Source of the DNA: Chiua virens
Taxonomy: Eukaryota > Basidiomycota > Agaricomycetes > Boletales > Boletaceae
Direction of reading: 5' to 3'
Length of the DNA: 64,000 bases
Assembly: GCA_019787685.1 (NCBI GenBank)
Contig: JAHNUO010000002.1
Span: 1,302,001-1,366,000, forward strand
In this document: one piece after another, positions 1 through 10,312 of the stretch
Layout: each line of letters starts with the position of its first letter
Position numbering within the stretch: position 1 is the stretch's first letter
Made by a program: the position numbers and the translations under genes
The notes under the pieces: model-generated
The model's database searches: none
What the model was told of the DNA's origin: nothing
Seen by the model: only the letters and a program-made list of their open reading frames with translations

Positions 1-923
1 TTCCATCATTGGAGCGGACAATCTCGGAAGACTCTGCGCGAGGTGGCAAGTCACGCTTGAATGCGCACCATACTGGACAGGCAGAGTCACCTATGTTGTC
101 TCAATTGAAGCCAGAGCACACGGGTGATACATCGGTGGTATCATTCTCGACTGTGTCCGTGCAGACGATGTCGACTGGAAAAGGTGTTGGAAGCAACATA
201 CCAGTAGGGCAATCCTCTAGCTGGGGTCGTGCGGCTGGCAAGCGCATCCTACGCACCTCCCATGGAACATTCGCGTTTGAACATCCCTCTTCGATGCCCA
301 GCTCTCCAAATCCTCAATCTTTCAATCTACCCAGTGGGTCAAAGCAAGCTGATCTCTCTCTTGACACGTCCAATCTTCCCCAGTCTCAACCCACGACTCC
401 ATTGCACACCGTCTTCGATACCCGCGTGAAACATTCACGCGGACAAAGCTACAATTCGTCGGATCACGCTACGCCTGGTTTTTCGAAGCCTGGCGAACGT
501 AAATCTAAAGGAAAAGGGCGTTCCCTCGATCTCGGTTTGGGGCTTTCTTGGGCGCCTTCACGTCTACGTGAAGAAGTTCTTATGCCAGGGTCCATCCTAA
601 CCCGGGAGAAGTCGAAGCTGGAGAAAAGTACAACAAATGGGCCGGATGTCAGTAAGGTGTTCGAAGGTATACTATCCGAGTCCCGATTTCAGATTTTCAA
701 AAAATGTAAGGACTCCTTTTCGCGTTCACACCTGTCGCGGACATAAGTCTGACCCTGATCTTCAGACGTCCGCCGCTTTGATGCTCATATCATCCCGCTC
801 GAGGGTCCTTCCGGGCTGCTAGCCCGTGTTGAGAAACTCCTCGCAGAGTCTGGTCTAGGCGAGCGAGAGAGAAATAAACTCATGTCTGAGTTTGCTGTCT
901 TCGTCAAGAATCACAATGGGTGA
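1..923 (+). CDS. Unknown protein, 3' part of gene (5' end outside window)
   Basis: I do not recognise the family. The reading frame is already open at the left edge, and the first codon that could act as a start is only a TTG, so the gene begins outside the window. The visible part is rich in Ser, Pro and Gly with no domain I can name. A 60-nt GT-AG intron (706-765) joins to a short last exon whose product contains FDAHIIPLEGPSGLLARV and a charged helix ending KNHNG. The ordered C-terminus after a disordered region suggests that the tail is the conserved part. The stop is at 921-923. The next gene converges on it from the other strand, 284 bp away. Function unknown. Confidence 0.6.
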
Positions 924-1207
924 TGTCCATATTGATCTCTGGTTTGCTGATATATGACTTGCTTTTGTTGGTAAATTTTCGCTATCTATCTCTTGATCGT
1001 GGTTACATAGTTGTATCGCTCTTTATTGCTCGCTATAATCTTCGTGAATAAGCTGTGTCACTCCTTGCTTCAATGTTTCAATCTTATCCATGTAGCTGGC
1101 TATTCTGGAGTCCCACCTCGTTGAATGATACTTCTTGTGCTCCGCAGGAGTGGTGCACAAACTGAGTTGAAAGTATACAATACATGGATTCCTGGGTCGA
1201 ACTACTA

Positions 1208-2042
1208 TCATGTCGCAGGTCGAAGGGCTCTCAGTCTCTTTACTAATTTATCATCTTCCTCTCCGATAATCTCGCCTTTGGTTAGATCCGGAACAACGCC
1301 AGAGAGGTCCTTGGCCGCGAGATCGTGTTGTAGCTCTATGTTTGCTTCTTCTGCTGTCTGCCGCATAAGTTGATCTATTTGATCCTGCGGTGTGGAGACA
1401 GCCGTCGTGCTGGACATTGCGTCCTCCATGTAGGACGTCTGTACGTCCAGGTCTGAGAATTGGGTCTCGAATTTGTCCATTACGAGCGATATCTTGAGAA
1501 TGTATTATTAAACGTCACGCACATCTTCTGCAACGCACCTTCTCCAAGTTCATGCTTTCCATTGCTCGATCCATCCCTTTGACTACAGATGTCATGTTGC
1601 CCGTCACCTGTCTCATTGTGACCGCAGTCTCCACCCTGCTCGCGACTGCATCGAGACGGCTAGCCAGACGGAGTAGATTCAAAGATTCCGATTTCTTCCG
1701 GATTGCGTTTGAAGCGTATATTCGCGCGCCATCGTTATTCCCTTGTTGGAGCGCCTGAGATAGTCCCGAATACCACCGCGTTGTCAACTTGGCGCACATA
1801 AAGAACGCTAGGTGGAACAGACCTTCTTCAACCTCGCCCTTTCCGCAGTCTCGTCCTTCTGAGTCTTCTTGGCTTGTCTGTTCAGCGTCTTTGCCGTGAA
1901 CTGTATGACAGGATCAGCCTGAGAGTGGATATCGAAAGGTTATGACGGCGGGCGAACTTTGAGCTGGAACAAGGTCTCTGCGGGTGTATTAGATGTACTG
2001 TGAGTGATTGCATGAGATACACTGACTCTCCATGTTACTCAT
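1208..2042 (-). CDS. did2: ESCRT-III subunit Did2/CHMP1 (Vps46)
   Basis: Small ESCRT-III related protein that recruits Vps4 to multivesicular bodies and helps disassemble ESCRT-III on endosomes. Five exons (2027-2042, 1958-1977, 1823-1918, 1539-1754, 1208-1492) give 210 residues, the usual CHMP1 size. The N-terminal basic helices contain [12 protein letters not shown]; the middle has [16 protein letters not shown] and then [18 protein letters not shown]. The C-terminus ends [11 protein letters not shown], a good MIT-interacting motif (L-x-x-R-L-x-x-L-R) of the type that binds Vps4. The first two exons are tiny (16 and 20 nt). The gene is divergent from the fluoride exporter, with 111 bp between start codons, so the two probably share a promoter. 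Family assignment is firm. Confidence 0.93.
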
Positions 2043-2153
2043 GTTGAAGTAGATGGTGGTATGGTATAGTTATCGTGCTGTATCGCACTGCTACGCACGC
2101 AGTATGCCATTGACAGTGATTGGTCATGTGACCCCCGCCAATGGGAAGGCTCT

Positions 2154-3516
2154 ATGTCTCTCACCGATTTCTTGGTTGAACGGTTGAACTCCCAGCTTAG
2201 CAGCATGAACGAGGAGGCGAAACCTATTCAGGAGGATGTTACTTCCTCAAAATTTTATACTTCCCCTGTGAGTAACGGGGCGGGTCAAGCTAATCTGGAT
2301 CATCCAGCCGAACGCCATCATGATGTTGGCTCTATCATCGCCAGTCACCGTACGATAGCCAGCGCGGATTCTCTGGCCACCATAGACTGTCCCCCAGACG
2401 AGGCCGAAAATTTGCCTCTCGCTAAAATATACCGCCCCTACTCCATTCATGTCCTCGCCCTTCTCATGCCCGCCTCCATCTTAGGTGTACTTGCCAGGCT
2501 AGGTTTAGAAGCGTTGTTGACGTATGACGGACAAAGTATTTTTCCATTGGCTTATGTCCAGGCTACTGGTTGCTTCGTCATGGGGATTTCCCTGGGTATG
2601 AAAGCCCCTTTTGGTAACTTGTGAGCGTATTTCCCTTGTCGTTCCGCTCAGGTTATCCATCCCTTCTCTCCAAGCTATGGACCACTGTATACGGCCATTA
2701 CGAGTGGTTAGAACATCCCTACCATGTTATCTTGCCGATTGTCCATTGTTTCGCAGGGTTTTGTGGGTCTTTGACCACGTTTTCTTCCTGGCAAGTGGAC
2801 ATATTCAACTCTTGGGTCAATTCCGGACAGTTTCATAGATCAGGGCTTAGTGATGTAACCTGTCCCCTTTGCTGCGGGCTCCTCACCTGACATTTCATCC
2901 CTAGTTTTTAGACGGACTCACTAAAACATGGGTTACCCTCTTGCTATCACTCGCCTCTCTCACGTTCGGGGTATATATCTCGCGCGCGATCTTACCCTAT
3001 CTCCCAGCCCTGAAACCACCCAGAAGGCACGTGCGTTACTGCCTCACCATCTTATCCATCTTGACCTATGCTGCCACCTTCCCTGCATATTTCCGCTTGC
3101 CTGCCAATTTTCGACACCAAGCAACTGCGGCCCTCTTGTTCTGTTATCCAGGAACGTTAACGAGATATCTACTTTCAATCAATCTAAATCCGAGAATCAA
3201 GCACTTCCCTCTAGGCACCTTCACTGCGAATATGCTAGGCACCGCGCTTCTCGGTGTATTCCACGTTCTGCAGGGCATGCCTTTCCCCGTCTCCCCTAAC
3301 GCATGCTCCTTGCTACAGGGCCTGGGCGACGGGTATTGTGGATGCCTGTCGACGGTGAGCACGTTCGCAGCAGAAGTAGATGCTCTAGATGGGTGGAAGG
3401 CATCATTTTATGTGATTCTCAGCTGGCTGACCGGGCAACTCCTGCTCCTCGTCATCATGGGATCCTCATTCTGGGCTGGCCATGTCAGCGAGCAGTTGAC
3501 GTGCACTTTCCAATAA
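2154..3516 (+). CDS. fex: Fluoride export channel FEX (fused CrcB/Fluc domains)
   Basis: Plasma-membrane fluoride channel that protects the cell from environmental fluoride. Four exons (2154-2620, 2675-2706, 2757-2854, 2905-3516) give 402 residues. A hydrophilic N-terminal tail of about 90 residues precedes two CrcB-type four-helix modules in one chain, as in all eukaryotic FEX proteins. Module 1 carries FCGSLTTFSSW and module 2 carries the matching YCGCLSTVSTF; these Gly/Ser/Thr/Phe motifs line the fluoride pore in the family. The tiny 32-nt second exon encodes YGPLYTAITSG and is needed to keep the conserved block in frame. The gene is divergent from did2 (111 bp) and ends 156 bp before casein kinase 2 beta. 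Confidence 0.93.
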
Positions 3517-3672
3517 TTCTGAGGGGGTGGGGAGAACGGATTTTATTTAGAACTAAGTACTCTGTGATGTTACATGTATGGGTATCGGAGTCTGAAATTT
3601 TCTTCGGTTGCCTGATCAAGGAAATGACGGGGTACTTGGACCCGAGCCTGATTAAGCTGTGCAACTTTCTGC

Positions 3673-5171
3673 ATGTCGCGGCCTCAAGAGCAGGTCGAGG
3701 AGCAGGTCGAGCTCGAAGAAGACATTGTGAGTGGCAATGGCGAAGCAGATGAAGTTATGGATGAAATAGAGGAGGGGTACAGTAAGTTCCTCGCCGAGTG
3801 TTGCTGCTGACTTGGTGCACTCATGGCTTCACAAAGCATCTTCTACCCCCACTTCCACGCTCACGTGGATTAGCTGGTTTTGCTCTCTACCGGGTCACGA
3901 GTACTTCTGTGAAGTCTCGGAGGACTTTATCGAAGATGATTTCAACCTTACGGGCTTGAACACCATGGTGCCCTTCTGGAAGGAGGCAATGGAGATGGTG
4001 TTGGACGTCGAGCCAGGTACGTTCACCCTCGACCCATGTGCATCTTGCGCTCATTAATGATGCGATGCAGATGAAGACACATCGAAAATCCCGGATGTTT
4101 CAATTGTGGAGGCATCGGCCGAACTTTTATACGGCCTCGTGCATCAGCGTTATATCCTGACGCGAGCCGGCCTGCAGTCTATGGTTTGCTTCTACCATGT
4201 ACCTGATCTATTATGATCTCATGTCCTTTTCAGGTCGACAAGTATGAAAGTGCTGCATTCGGTGTCTGCCCTCGGGTGTACTGCATGGGATGCAATGTAG
4301 TGCCGTGTGGTCGCTCCGATCTCCCTGGCATTGATACAGTCAAGCTCTATTGCCCAAACTGCAATGATATATACACTCCACCCAGCAGCCGATTTCAAGG
4401 CGTTGATGGTTTGAGCACTTTACTTATTCATCGTGGACCCTGGGAACTGACGCGTGTTTGAGGGACGTAGGTGCCTTCTTTGGTACTACATTTGCCCACT
4501 TGTTTTTCCAAAGTTATCGCGAGCTTGCGCCGGCGCCATTTTGGAAACCGTCGTCGTCGACGGAATCGTCACTCTCACCGGGTCGGTCTCCAGATTCTGG
4601 CCGAAGCTCGTCACAGCGGTCGCCTTTTGTGAATCCTAATCCGCATGGAGGACAGAAGAGACCGGAGGGGCGTATATATGAGCCACGGATATACGGATTC
4701 AAAGTGAGCGAGCGGGCAAAATCGGGACCACGGATGCAATGGTTACGTTTGAGACCTCAAAGTCCAGAGGAGTTGGATACGGTGGACTGGCGGGGACGAT
4801 GGATAGATGACGAGGAATATGGCGATGTTGAGGACGAAGAGGAGGGTGATAAGCAAATGGAAGACTTTGACCCAGTGAGGCTCTTGCAGATCTACAATGT
4901 GATTATTTTTACTCACGTGGTGTATGATGAACTACAGGATGCTGTAGAAGATGAAGATGACGAAGAGGAGGAAGAGGAGGAAGAGGAAGGTGGTTCACGG
5001 AGACATGGTATTCGAGGTGAGCAGTCCGTCGATCTGCTCCAGCCTCCCACACCGATCCACTTATCATCCTCTGCGCGTACATCTCCTACTTCTGGTTCCG
5101 TATCAAAGGGTCGAGATGAGTTCGCTTCAGGTACGAGTGGGATAGGCAAGGTGAGGGTAGTTAGAAGGTGA
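3673..5171 (+). CDS. ckb1: Casein kinase 2 regulatory (beta) subunit, long acidic tail
   Basis: Regulatory subunit of the CK2 tetramer; it dimerises through a zinc ribbon and positions substrates for the catalytic alpha subunits. Five exons (3673-3781, 3837-4016, 4071-4183, 4234-4408, 4471-5171) give 425 residues. The core is textbook: [17 protein letters not shown], then [16 protein letters not shown], then the zinc ribbon with Cys146, Cys151, Cys174 and Cys177 (CPRVYC, CPNC) and [19 protein letters not shown]. The C-terminal extension of about 200 residues is much longer than in animal CK2 beta (about 215 residues in total). It is Ser/Pro rich with acidic runs, including one of about a dozen consecutive Asp/Glu residues. 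The tail is not conserved enough to interpret. Confidence 0.95.
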
Positions 5172-5399
5172 TACACATTCTATGGAGATGACTTTGTATC
5201 CAATGTGCTTCGTTACTATACAATACAATCCTTGGTTTTATCTAACATTCAGGGGTAAATCCAATTTTGGAAATCCAAAGGCGTGGACCGAAAACTGTAC
5301 AGATGGCAAGCCACAATCACAGCCACCATACCCACGGTCACCAAGTATCTCGAGACTTCTGGTCAGACGCGATACATCATCCTCAAGACTGTCAAGATC

Positions 5400-5856
5400 A
5401 TGGCCCGAAGCAGTAAGTTCGACGATTCAACTCGAGGAAAAGGTGCTGATCTATCATTTAGACCTTCGCCGTGGCCCGAACAAAGGGCACCCTACAACGG
5501 CCCTCCCCAAAACCTCCCGCCCCAGCCAGCGCAAGGGCATCCAATCGACCAAAAACAAATTCGTGCGGTCTGTTGTTCGCGAGGTCGCGGGATTCTCTCC
5601 ATATGAACGACGAGTGATGGAGTTGCTGAGGAACTCCAAGGTATGAATCAGCCGCTGTCACAATCTGCCTGCTGCTGACATAGCCTGTGTAGGACAAAAA
5701 AGCACGCAAATTGACCAAGAAGCGGGTGAGTTTAGGCATAGTGATAGACAGGACACGATAGAACTGATGGTGTACTAGCTTGGTACATTGCTGCGATCCA
5801 AGCGCAAACTGGAGGAGCTTGGGGCGGTGATCCAGGAGAGTCGGAGGGCGCACTAA
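5400..5856 (+). CDS. rpl36: 60S ribosomal protein eL36
   Basis: Structural protein of the large cytosolic ribosomal subunit. Four exons (5400-5412, 5462-5640, 5693-5725, 5779-5856) give exactly 100 residues, the family size. The first exon is only 13 nt and encodes MARS plus one base, so the gene is easy to miss. The product reads [18 protein letters not shown], then [20 protein letters not shown] and [18 protein letters not shown], all diagnostic of L36e. Start and stop phases close perfectly across the three introns. Early introns close to the ATG are usual for fungal ribosomal protein genes. Confidence 0.95.
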
Positions 5857-6042
5857 AGGAGTAGATGACTTGCCAATGTGATTTGTACAGCTTATGCATC
5901 AGCTGAGTCATATCAGATGAGTACAGAGTCGGTGCCGTTTGGTGCCGGGTGTATTTGTGAGGGAGGCATTACGTAGTGGTCCGATTTTAGATGGGGGTAT
6001 TTTGGTTCAAAACGCGTTACTCATAAAGTATACCCACCCGTC

Positions 6043-7525
6043 ATGGCTTTGGTCGTCCCCCCTCCTAATCGAAGTCGCGCTTCTTCCACGTGTGTACGCC
6101 CCGCCTTGTCAATAAACACCCTCGGAAGACGTCGCTCTTCCTCTCTCGTCCTCCCCGTCCAACACCCAGAGTCACCCTCCTCTGCACAGGACCCTCCCAA
6201 ACCCGACTCTCTCTCCACCTCCTCTTCTCGCCCTTCCATGTTTTCACTGATCGCTGAAAAGTGTCTTCAAGTCCTTCACGTGCCCAGGCTACACCCCTCA
6301 TCATCACACTCAACCAGTGAACCAGACCTCCTCCTCCCCCTTTCCGCGTCGTCACAATCCACGTTTGGTGATGTATTGAACGAGAAAGATGCCAGTCCTA
6401 TTCGCTGGCGGTCTTTTCACCCCACAGTCAGTGTGATGCATTGCTGATCCCGTGTTTCGACTGACGTCTTTGTTTATTCGCTCAGACGCATGGTCCAATC
6501 CTATTAGTCGTACTTCTCTTTCCTCTCTCCACTTTCTTTGTATTTTTGTCTCTGTACTCACTTCCCATCTCTGTCACGTGGCCCCGAACACTTGCCGAAC
6601 TTGCTGAACTCGGTAGAGAGCTCCAAAAGTATTCTCAACTTGGTCCCGCTCCGTTTGCGCATGTTATTGGCGTGCTTTCCGTCACTGCGGCTTGGAAACA
6701 TGCCTGGTCCATACCTGGCAGCGTCATATGGGTTGGTTTCAAACACCAGTGTTTCGTCATTGTACCTGTGTGACTGATTGGTTTATTCAGAACGTGCTAG
6801 CCGGTGCTTTGTTTCACCCCGTGTTGGCTACCTTGCTCTTGACTTTTTTGACGACCGTCGGATCAGTGATCGCCACTGCGCTCAGTGCACCCCTAGCCCC
6901 AGTTCTCAGTCGGCTTTTTCCGCGTGCACTTGACATGACCCGGAATGCCCTGGAAGGCGAGACAGACTTGGCAGCCGGATCAGCCCCAAGGTCACCAGGC
7001 TTGGGTCCGTTTGTCAATACTACGCCTCATTGGTGTTGTACCGTGGTCGGGGATTAATATTGCATGCGGTGTATGTGGTGTACCGTTGACCGACTGCTTT
7101 TTGGGTTCTTTCATTGGTGGACTTCCGTGGACAGCGGTCACGTGTCAGGTAGGATCCTCCCCAACACTGGGTCTAGCGTGTATCTTACCCTTTGACAGAT
7201 CGGGGATATCCTTCAGACGGTGGCATCGGCTCCTTCGCCAGGTCACCAAACTGTTTCATCCCTATTAACTTCTCCCGATATCATTCTGAAGCTCGTGTTC
7301 CTGTCCTTCCTCTCCCTGGCACCTATTTTGGGGCGAGATAAGCTACGGGCCCTCATATCGAAAAAATCACTCTCACCCTCAGCTGCGCCGCACCCGGCTG
7401 GAAACGAACGTTTATCCCGGTGGGTTCGTGACTGGAAGACAAAAATGCGCACGCACTCTCGATCACACGCTCGAGATATGAAAATACTTGATGATTCTGT
7501 CCAAGAAAAGGCTGGGTTGCCTTAA
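6043..7525 (+). CDS. VTT-domain (SNARE-associated Golgi / TMEM41-TVP38 like) membrane protein
   Basis: Multi-pass membrane protein of the VTT/DedA superfamily, whose eukaryotic members act as lipid scramblases or in ER-Golgi membrane traffic. Exons: 6043-6426 (Ser/Pro-rich cytosolic N-terminus), 6486-6731, 6791-6956, 6991-7148, 7199-7525. Hydrophobic segments include LLVVLLFPLSTFFVFLSLYS and the VTT core (PGSVIWNVLAGALFHP, LRLIGVVPWSGINIACGVCG, GSFIGGLPWTAVTCQIGD). Keeping the core in frame requires removing 6957-6990 as a 34-nt intron with a GC donor (GCGAGA...CCCCAAG), giving RNALEGHQAWVRL. The alternatives are a GT-AG intron at 6924-6990, or a one-base error. The C-terminus is basic and charged. 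The exact substrate is unknown. Confidence 0.82.
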
Positions 7526-8566
7526 TGATGCATCACTTCCCCTTGCTCTGGGCCTCTGGCGATTACTGCTGACTCTTATTTATTGACAACTTATTCTGAT
7601 TTCCCGTAATATCACGCACGATGTTCTCACGCATCTCAAACCTTTAGTGCCATCTTTCTCCCCCGCGCTCACGACAAGATACCCCTATATTTGATTACCC
7701 ACCGTCTCATCTTGCCTCACTCCACTTGATCTTGTGTTCATACTACATCTTGATGTTACGCCATCTTATGATTTGTATGCACATATACTTTGTCATATCA
7801 CTGCATCGGTTCCTGGCTTCCTGCACAGATAACTTCTACCAATGTATACGAATGCGCGATTTGCAACTACCGAGTTACCGGGCTGTGTTTATGACCGCGG
7901 GCATCGATACGATTAGCAGGCGGTGTGAACGGTGTGAATGGGGTCATCGAAGGAGGTTCGTATTCTACAGAACATTCCATATTCGGAAGTATACGCCTAC
8001 ATCTTGACTTTGTGCAGGCCTGACTCGGCAATGCTCAGTTTCGCGTGCAGGTCCAGGTTGATCAGGTATTGCGATCTCCGCTTCACCGCTCGGTTATCAA
8101 AAAAAACATAATGGGCTCGAGCTCTCGACTCGGCCTATTGATCTGTCTAGGTTGCCATGCCCGTGACGTAGTCGGGAGGACGCCCGCACTATGCTCAAAG
8201 TTACGCATTTGTCGCGATCATAGACCGCCTTGCGGCTGTTCGCAAGCACTGCACATTTATGGAAAACATGAGGTGAGTCGTGCTGTCCCATTCATGAGCA
8301 TTCTGCCCCCAACGTGGCCGTTGAGCTCAGGCATGTTCCCTCGATGACTACTGCCTGCGTACAGCTTGAAGCGTGCCCGTCCCTTCCCTATATGAGCCTA
8401 CTCACGTCCCCCATTAATCACTCACTTATAATAGACCGTCTTCTCATTTCTGACCACCCAGCTGCGCTTCCAGCGAACAGTCGTCCCGCCCCAAACTAGC
8501 GGCCCCATACTTGGGCGCCCAGTCCTGCTCTTGCATTCTTGAGAACCACGTCTGGCTTCACTGCCC
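7526..8566. other. Intergenic region, about 1 kb, no gene seen
   Basis: This stretch separates the VTT protein gene from the proline-rich gene. Short open frames occur on both strands, but none has recognisable similarity, a convincing splice context or compositional bias. The right part (about 8380-8560) is pyrimidine rich and contains CCCTATATGAG, a plausible promoter of the downstream gene. A tRNA-like B-box near 7955 was checked and rejected. Confidence 0.5.
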
Positions 8567-9926
8567 ATGTCTCAAGTGGAGCCTGTGCGCTCTATGAGCC
8601 ACCGGAAACCTGTCCCAAAATTCATCCCGTCTCCACCACCGTCTCCTCCCTCATCTCCAGGGGCCCCTTTCAGACAGATCTCCCTCTCCACTGTCTCTGC
8701 AACCTCTACTGTACCTACGCAAGGTGACAGACCACCGGTAAGGGAATGCACACAATTCTTGAGCAACGACGCTTATGCAGTCCCGAGTAGCTCCCAGATG
8801 ATTGGAAAGACGTGATCGACAGGGTGGTCTCAAGAGAGCGGCGGTCAACACTGCCTACCATTATCACAGTAGTTGATTTTTCGACCCATGAGGGACATTC
8901 AACTGACCTCGATGGCGAAGCAGAGCCATTGCGGCAGTCTCCGGCCAGCACGGTGGGCAGCGGTGCTCAGCGAAGTTACCAACGTGGCAATGCTCACGTA
9001 GTCACAGGAGTTTGAGACGTCGAGGAGCTACACGTTTACTCCACCTTCCCCATCTGAAAGTATCGATGGAGATCCGCTATCTCGCCCTCAGTCTCCCACA
9101 CCCTGGGCACGGCAGTCAGGAAAACGCAAGCCGCAATCGGTAAGTGACTTTTTAGCCGCTCGACTCCTCCTTACCTTCTGTAGGAATATCGTCCACCCAC
9201 ACCCCCGCTTCCGCGTCAGAAATCACGGTCAGCCGAGTCTGTCTCGCAAAGCGATTCGCCAGTTGCGGTAATGCATACCGTGAGTGTCATAATCTCTTCT
9301 CATGCTATTTGTCTGATCATTTCCAGTCGCGTCACTCTCCACCCCTGCCTGCGCCTCCAGCGCTGACTCCACCTCTGCCAGTGCCGCCTCTACCTTCTCC
9401 GCCACTTCCTCCGCCACCGCTGCCGACCCCACCACGTGTCTCTCGGCCGCTCCCTGAGATCCCAGTCCCGGATTCGGTGGTGGAAACCCGCGAGGTAAAG
9501 CAGTCTGTGACTATAGTCAAACCAGAGCCCACGCGAACTTTCTTTGGACCGCGCAAACTGCCTACCCCTCCATCATCACTGCCGAATGATCGTGCTTCGC
9601 TCGCGAGCCATGCTAGGGTGCCATCGCACTCAGAATATTCTTCTACGGTGGCCTCTATTTGCACACCAGCACGCACCACTCCGCCTTCAACGGTGTACTC
9701 TGAAAAGTTCCCGGAGAATACTCCCCGTACAGGTTACGGACTCCCAGCACCGATCAGGTTGGAACCTCCCAGGAGAGAAACATCGCTGGAACATGTACGA
9801 ACCAAGGTTGAGACGTCACCACCAATTATTTCGCAAAACTCGAAGTCGAGATCACTTCGGCGAGCGCTGGCGCAGGGGCTGCAGCGCATCGGATCGCTGG
9901 TCGTATCCGCATTCTTGTGTCGATGA
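8567..9926 (+). CDS. Proline-rich, probably disordered protein of unknown function
   Basis: No family recognised. Five exons (8567-8737, 8791-8952, 9002-9139, 9184-9279, 9327-9926) join in phase and give 388 residues. The N-terminus is Pro/Ser rich. A short ordered-looking block (LPDDWKDVIDRVVSRERR followed by LPTIITVVDFS) sits at residues about 58-90. The middle has a dense proline run with repeated PPLP and PPLPTP units, of the kind bound by SH3, WW or EVH1 domains. The C-terminus is basic and amphipathic (SLRRALAQGLQRIGSLVVSA). This layout suggests a cytoskeletal or signalling adaptor, but that is inference only. Exon 4 could end at 9267 instead of 9279, which changes four residues. Confidence 0.6.
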
Positions 9927-10312
9927 CACACATCGCTAGCTTAGCGTCGGCAGTTTTTTTTGCATGGGACTGTGAAGCTGCATTGTATCAATGAAATACT
10001 TTACTTGGACCACGGCATTTGCATGTTCCGTTGCGTTTGTATCCCTTGCTGTAATTTGCGGGCGGACATTGACAAGCAACGTAGTTGTTATTTACATAAA
10101 CTATGGTTAGGTTGGTCGAGTTACTTTACCTAGCTTGCCATGTGGAAGTCATAAGTTACCAGTAAGCAGTTACAAACATTGTAAACACTCCAAACGGTCA
10201 ACCTCGTTGGAGCAGCAGCCGCTCGCCTCTCTCCCGACGATGCCCTTTTAGGACTTCCTGCTTTTCATACTACAATTGATAGTTTTGAATCGCAGGTTTG
10301 ACCTTTCATTCC
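9927..10312. other. Intergenic region upstream of the mitochondrial carrier gene
   Basis: About 390 bp with no coding signal. It holds the 3' end of the proline-rich gene (poly-T at about 9953-9960) and the presumed promoter of the carrier. The sequence TTTTGAATCGCAG at about 10283-10295, just before the carrier ATG, looks like an acceptor of a 5' UTR intron, but I cannot place its donor with confidence. Confidence 0.4.

Noticed and set aside
7900..7975. Possible tRNA gene (TAGCAGGCGG followed by GGTTCGTATTC)
   Set aside because: The A-box and B-box matches are imperfect and no cloverleaf with paired acceptor, D, anticodon and T stems can be folded.
9229..9679. Long minus-strand frames opposite the proline-rich exon (Gly/Glu-rich products)
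   Set aside because: They are mirror images of the CCN-rich proline codons on the plus strand and lack start, splice and homology support.
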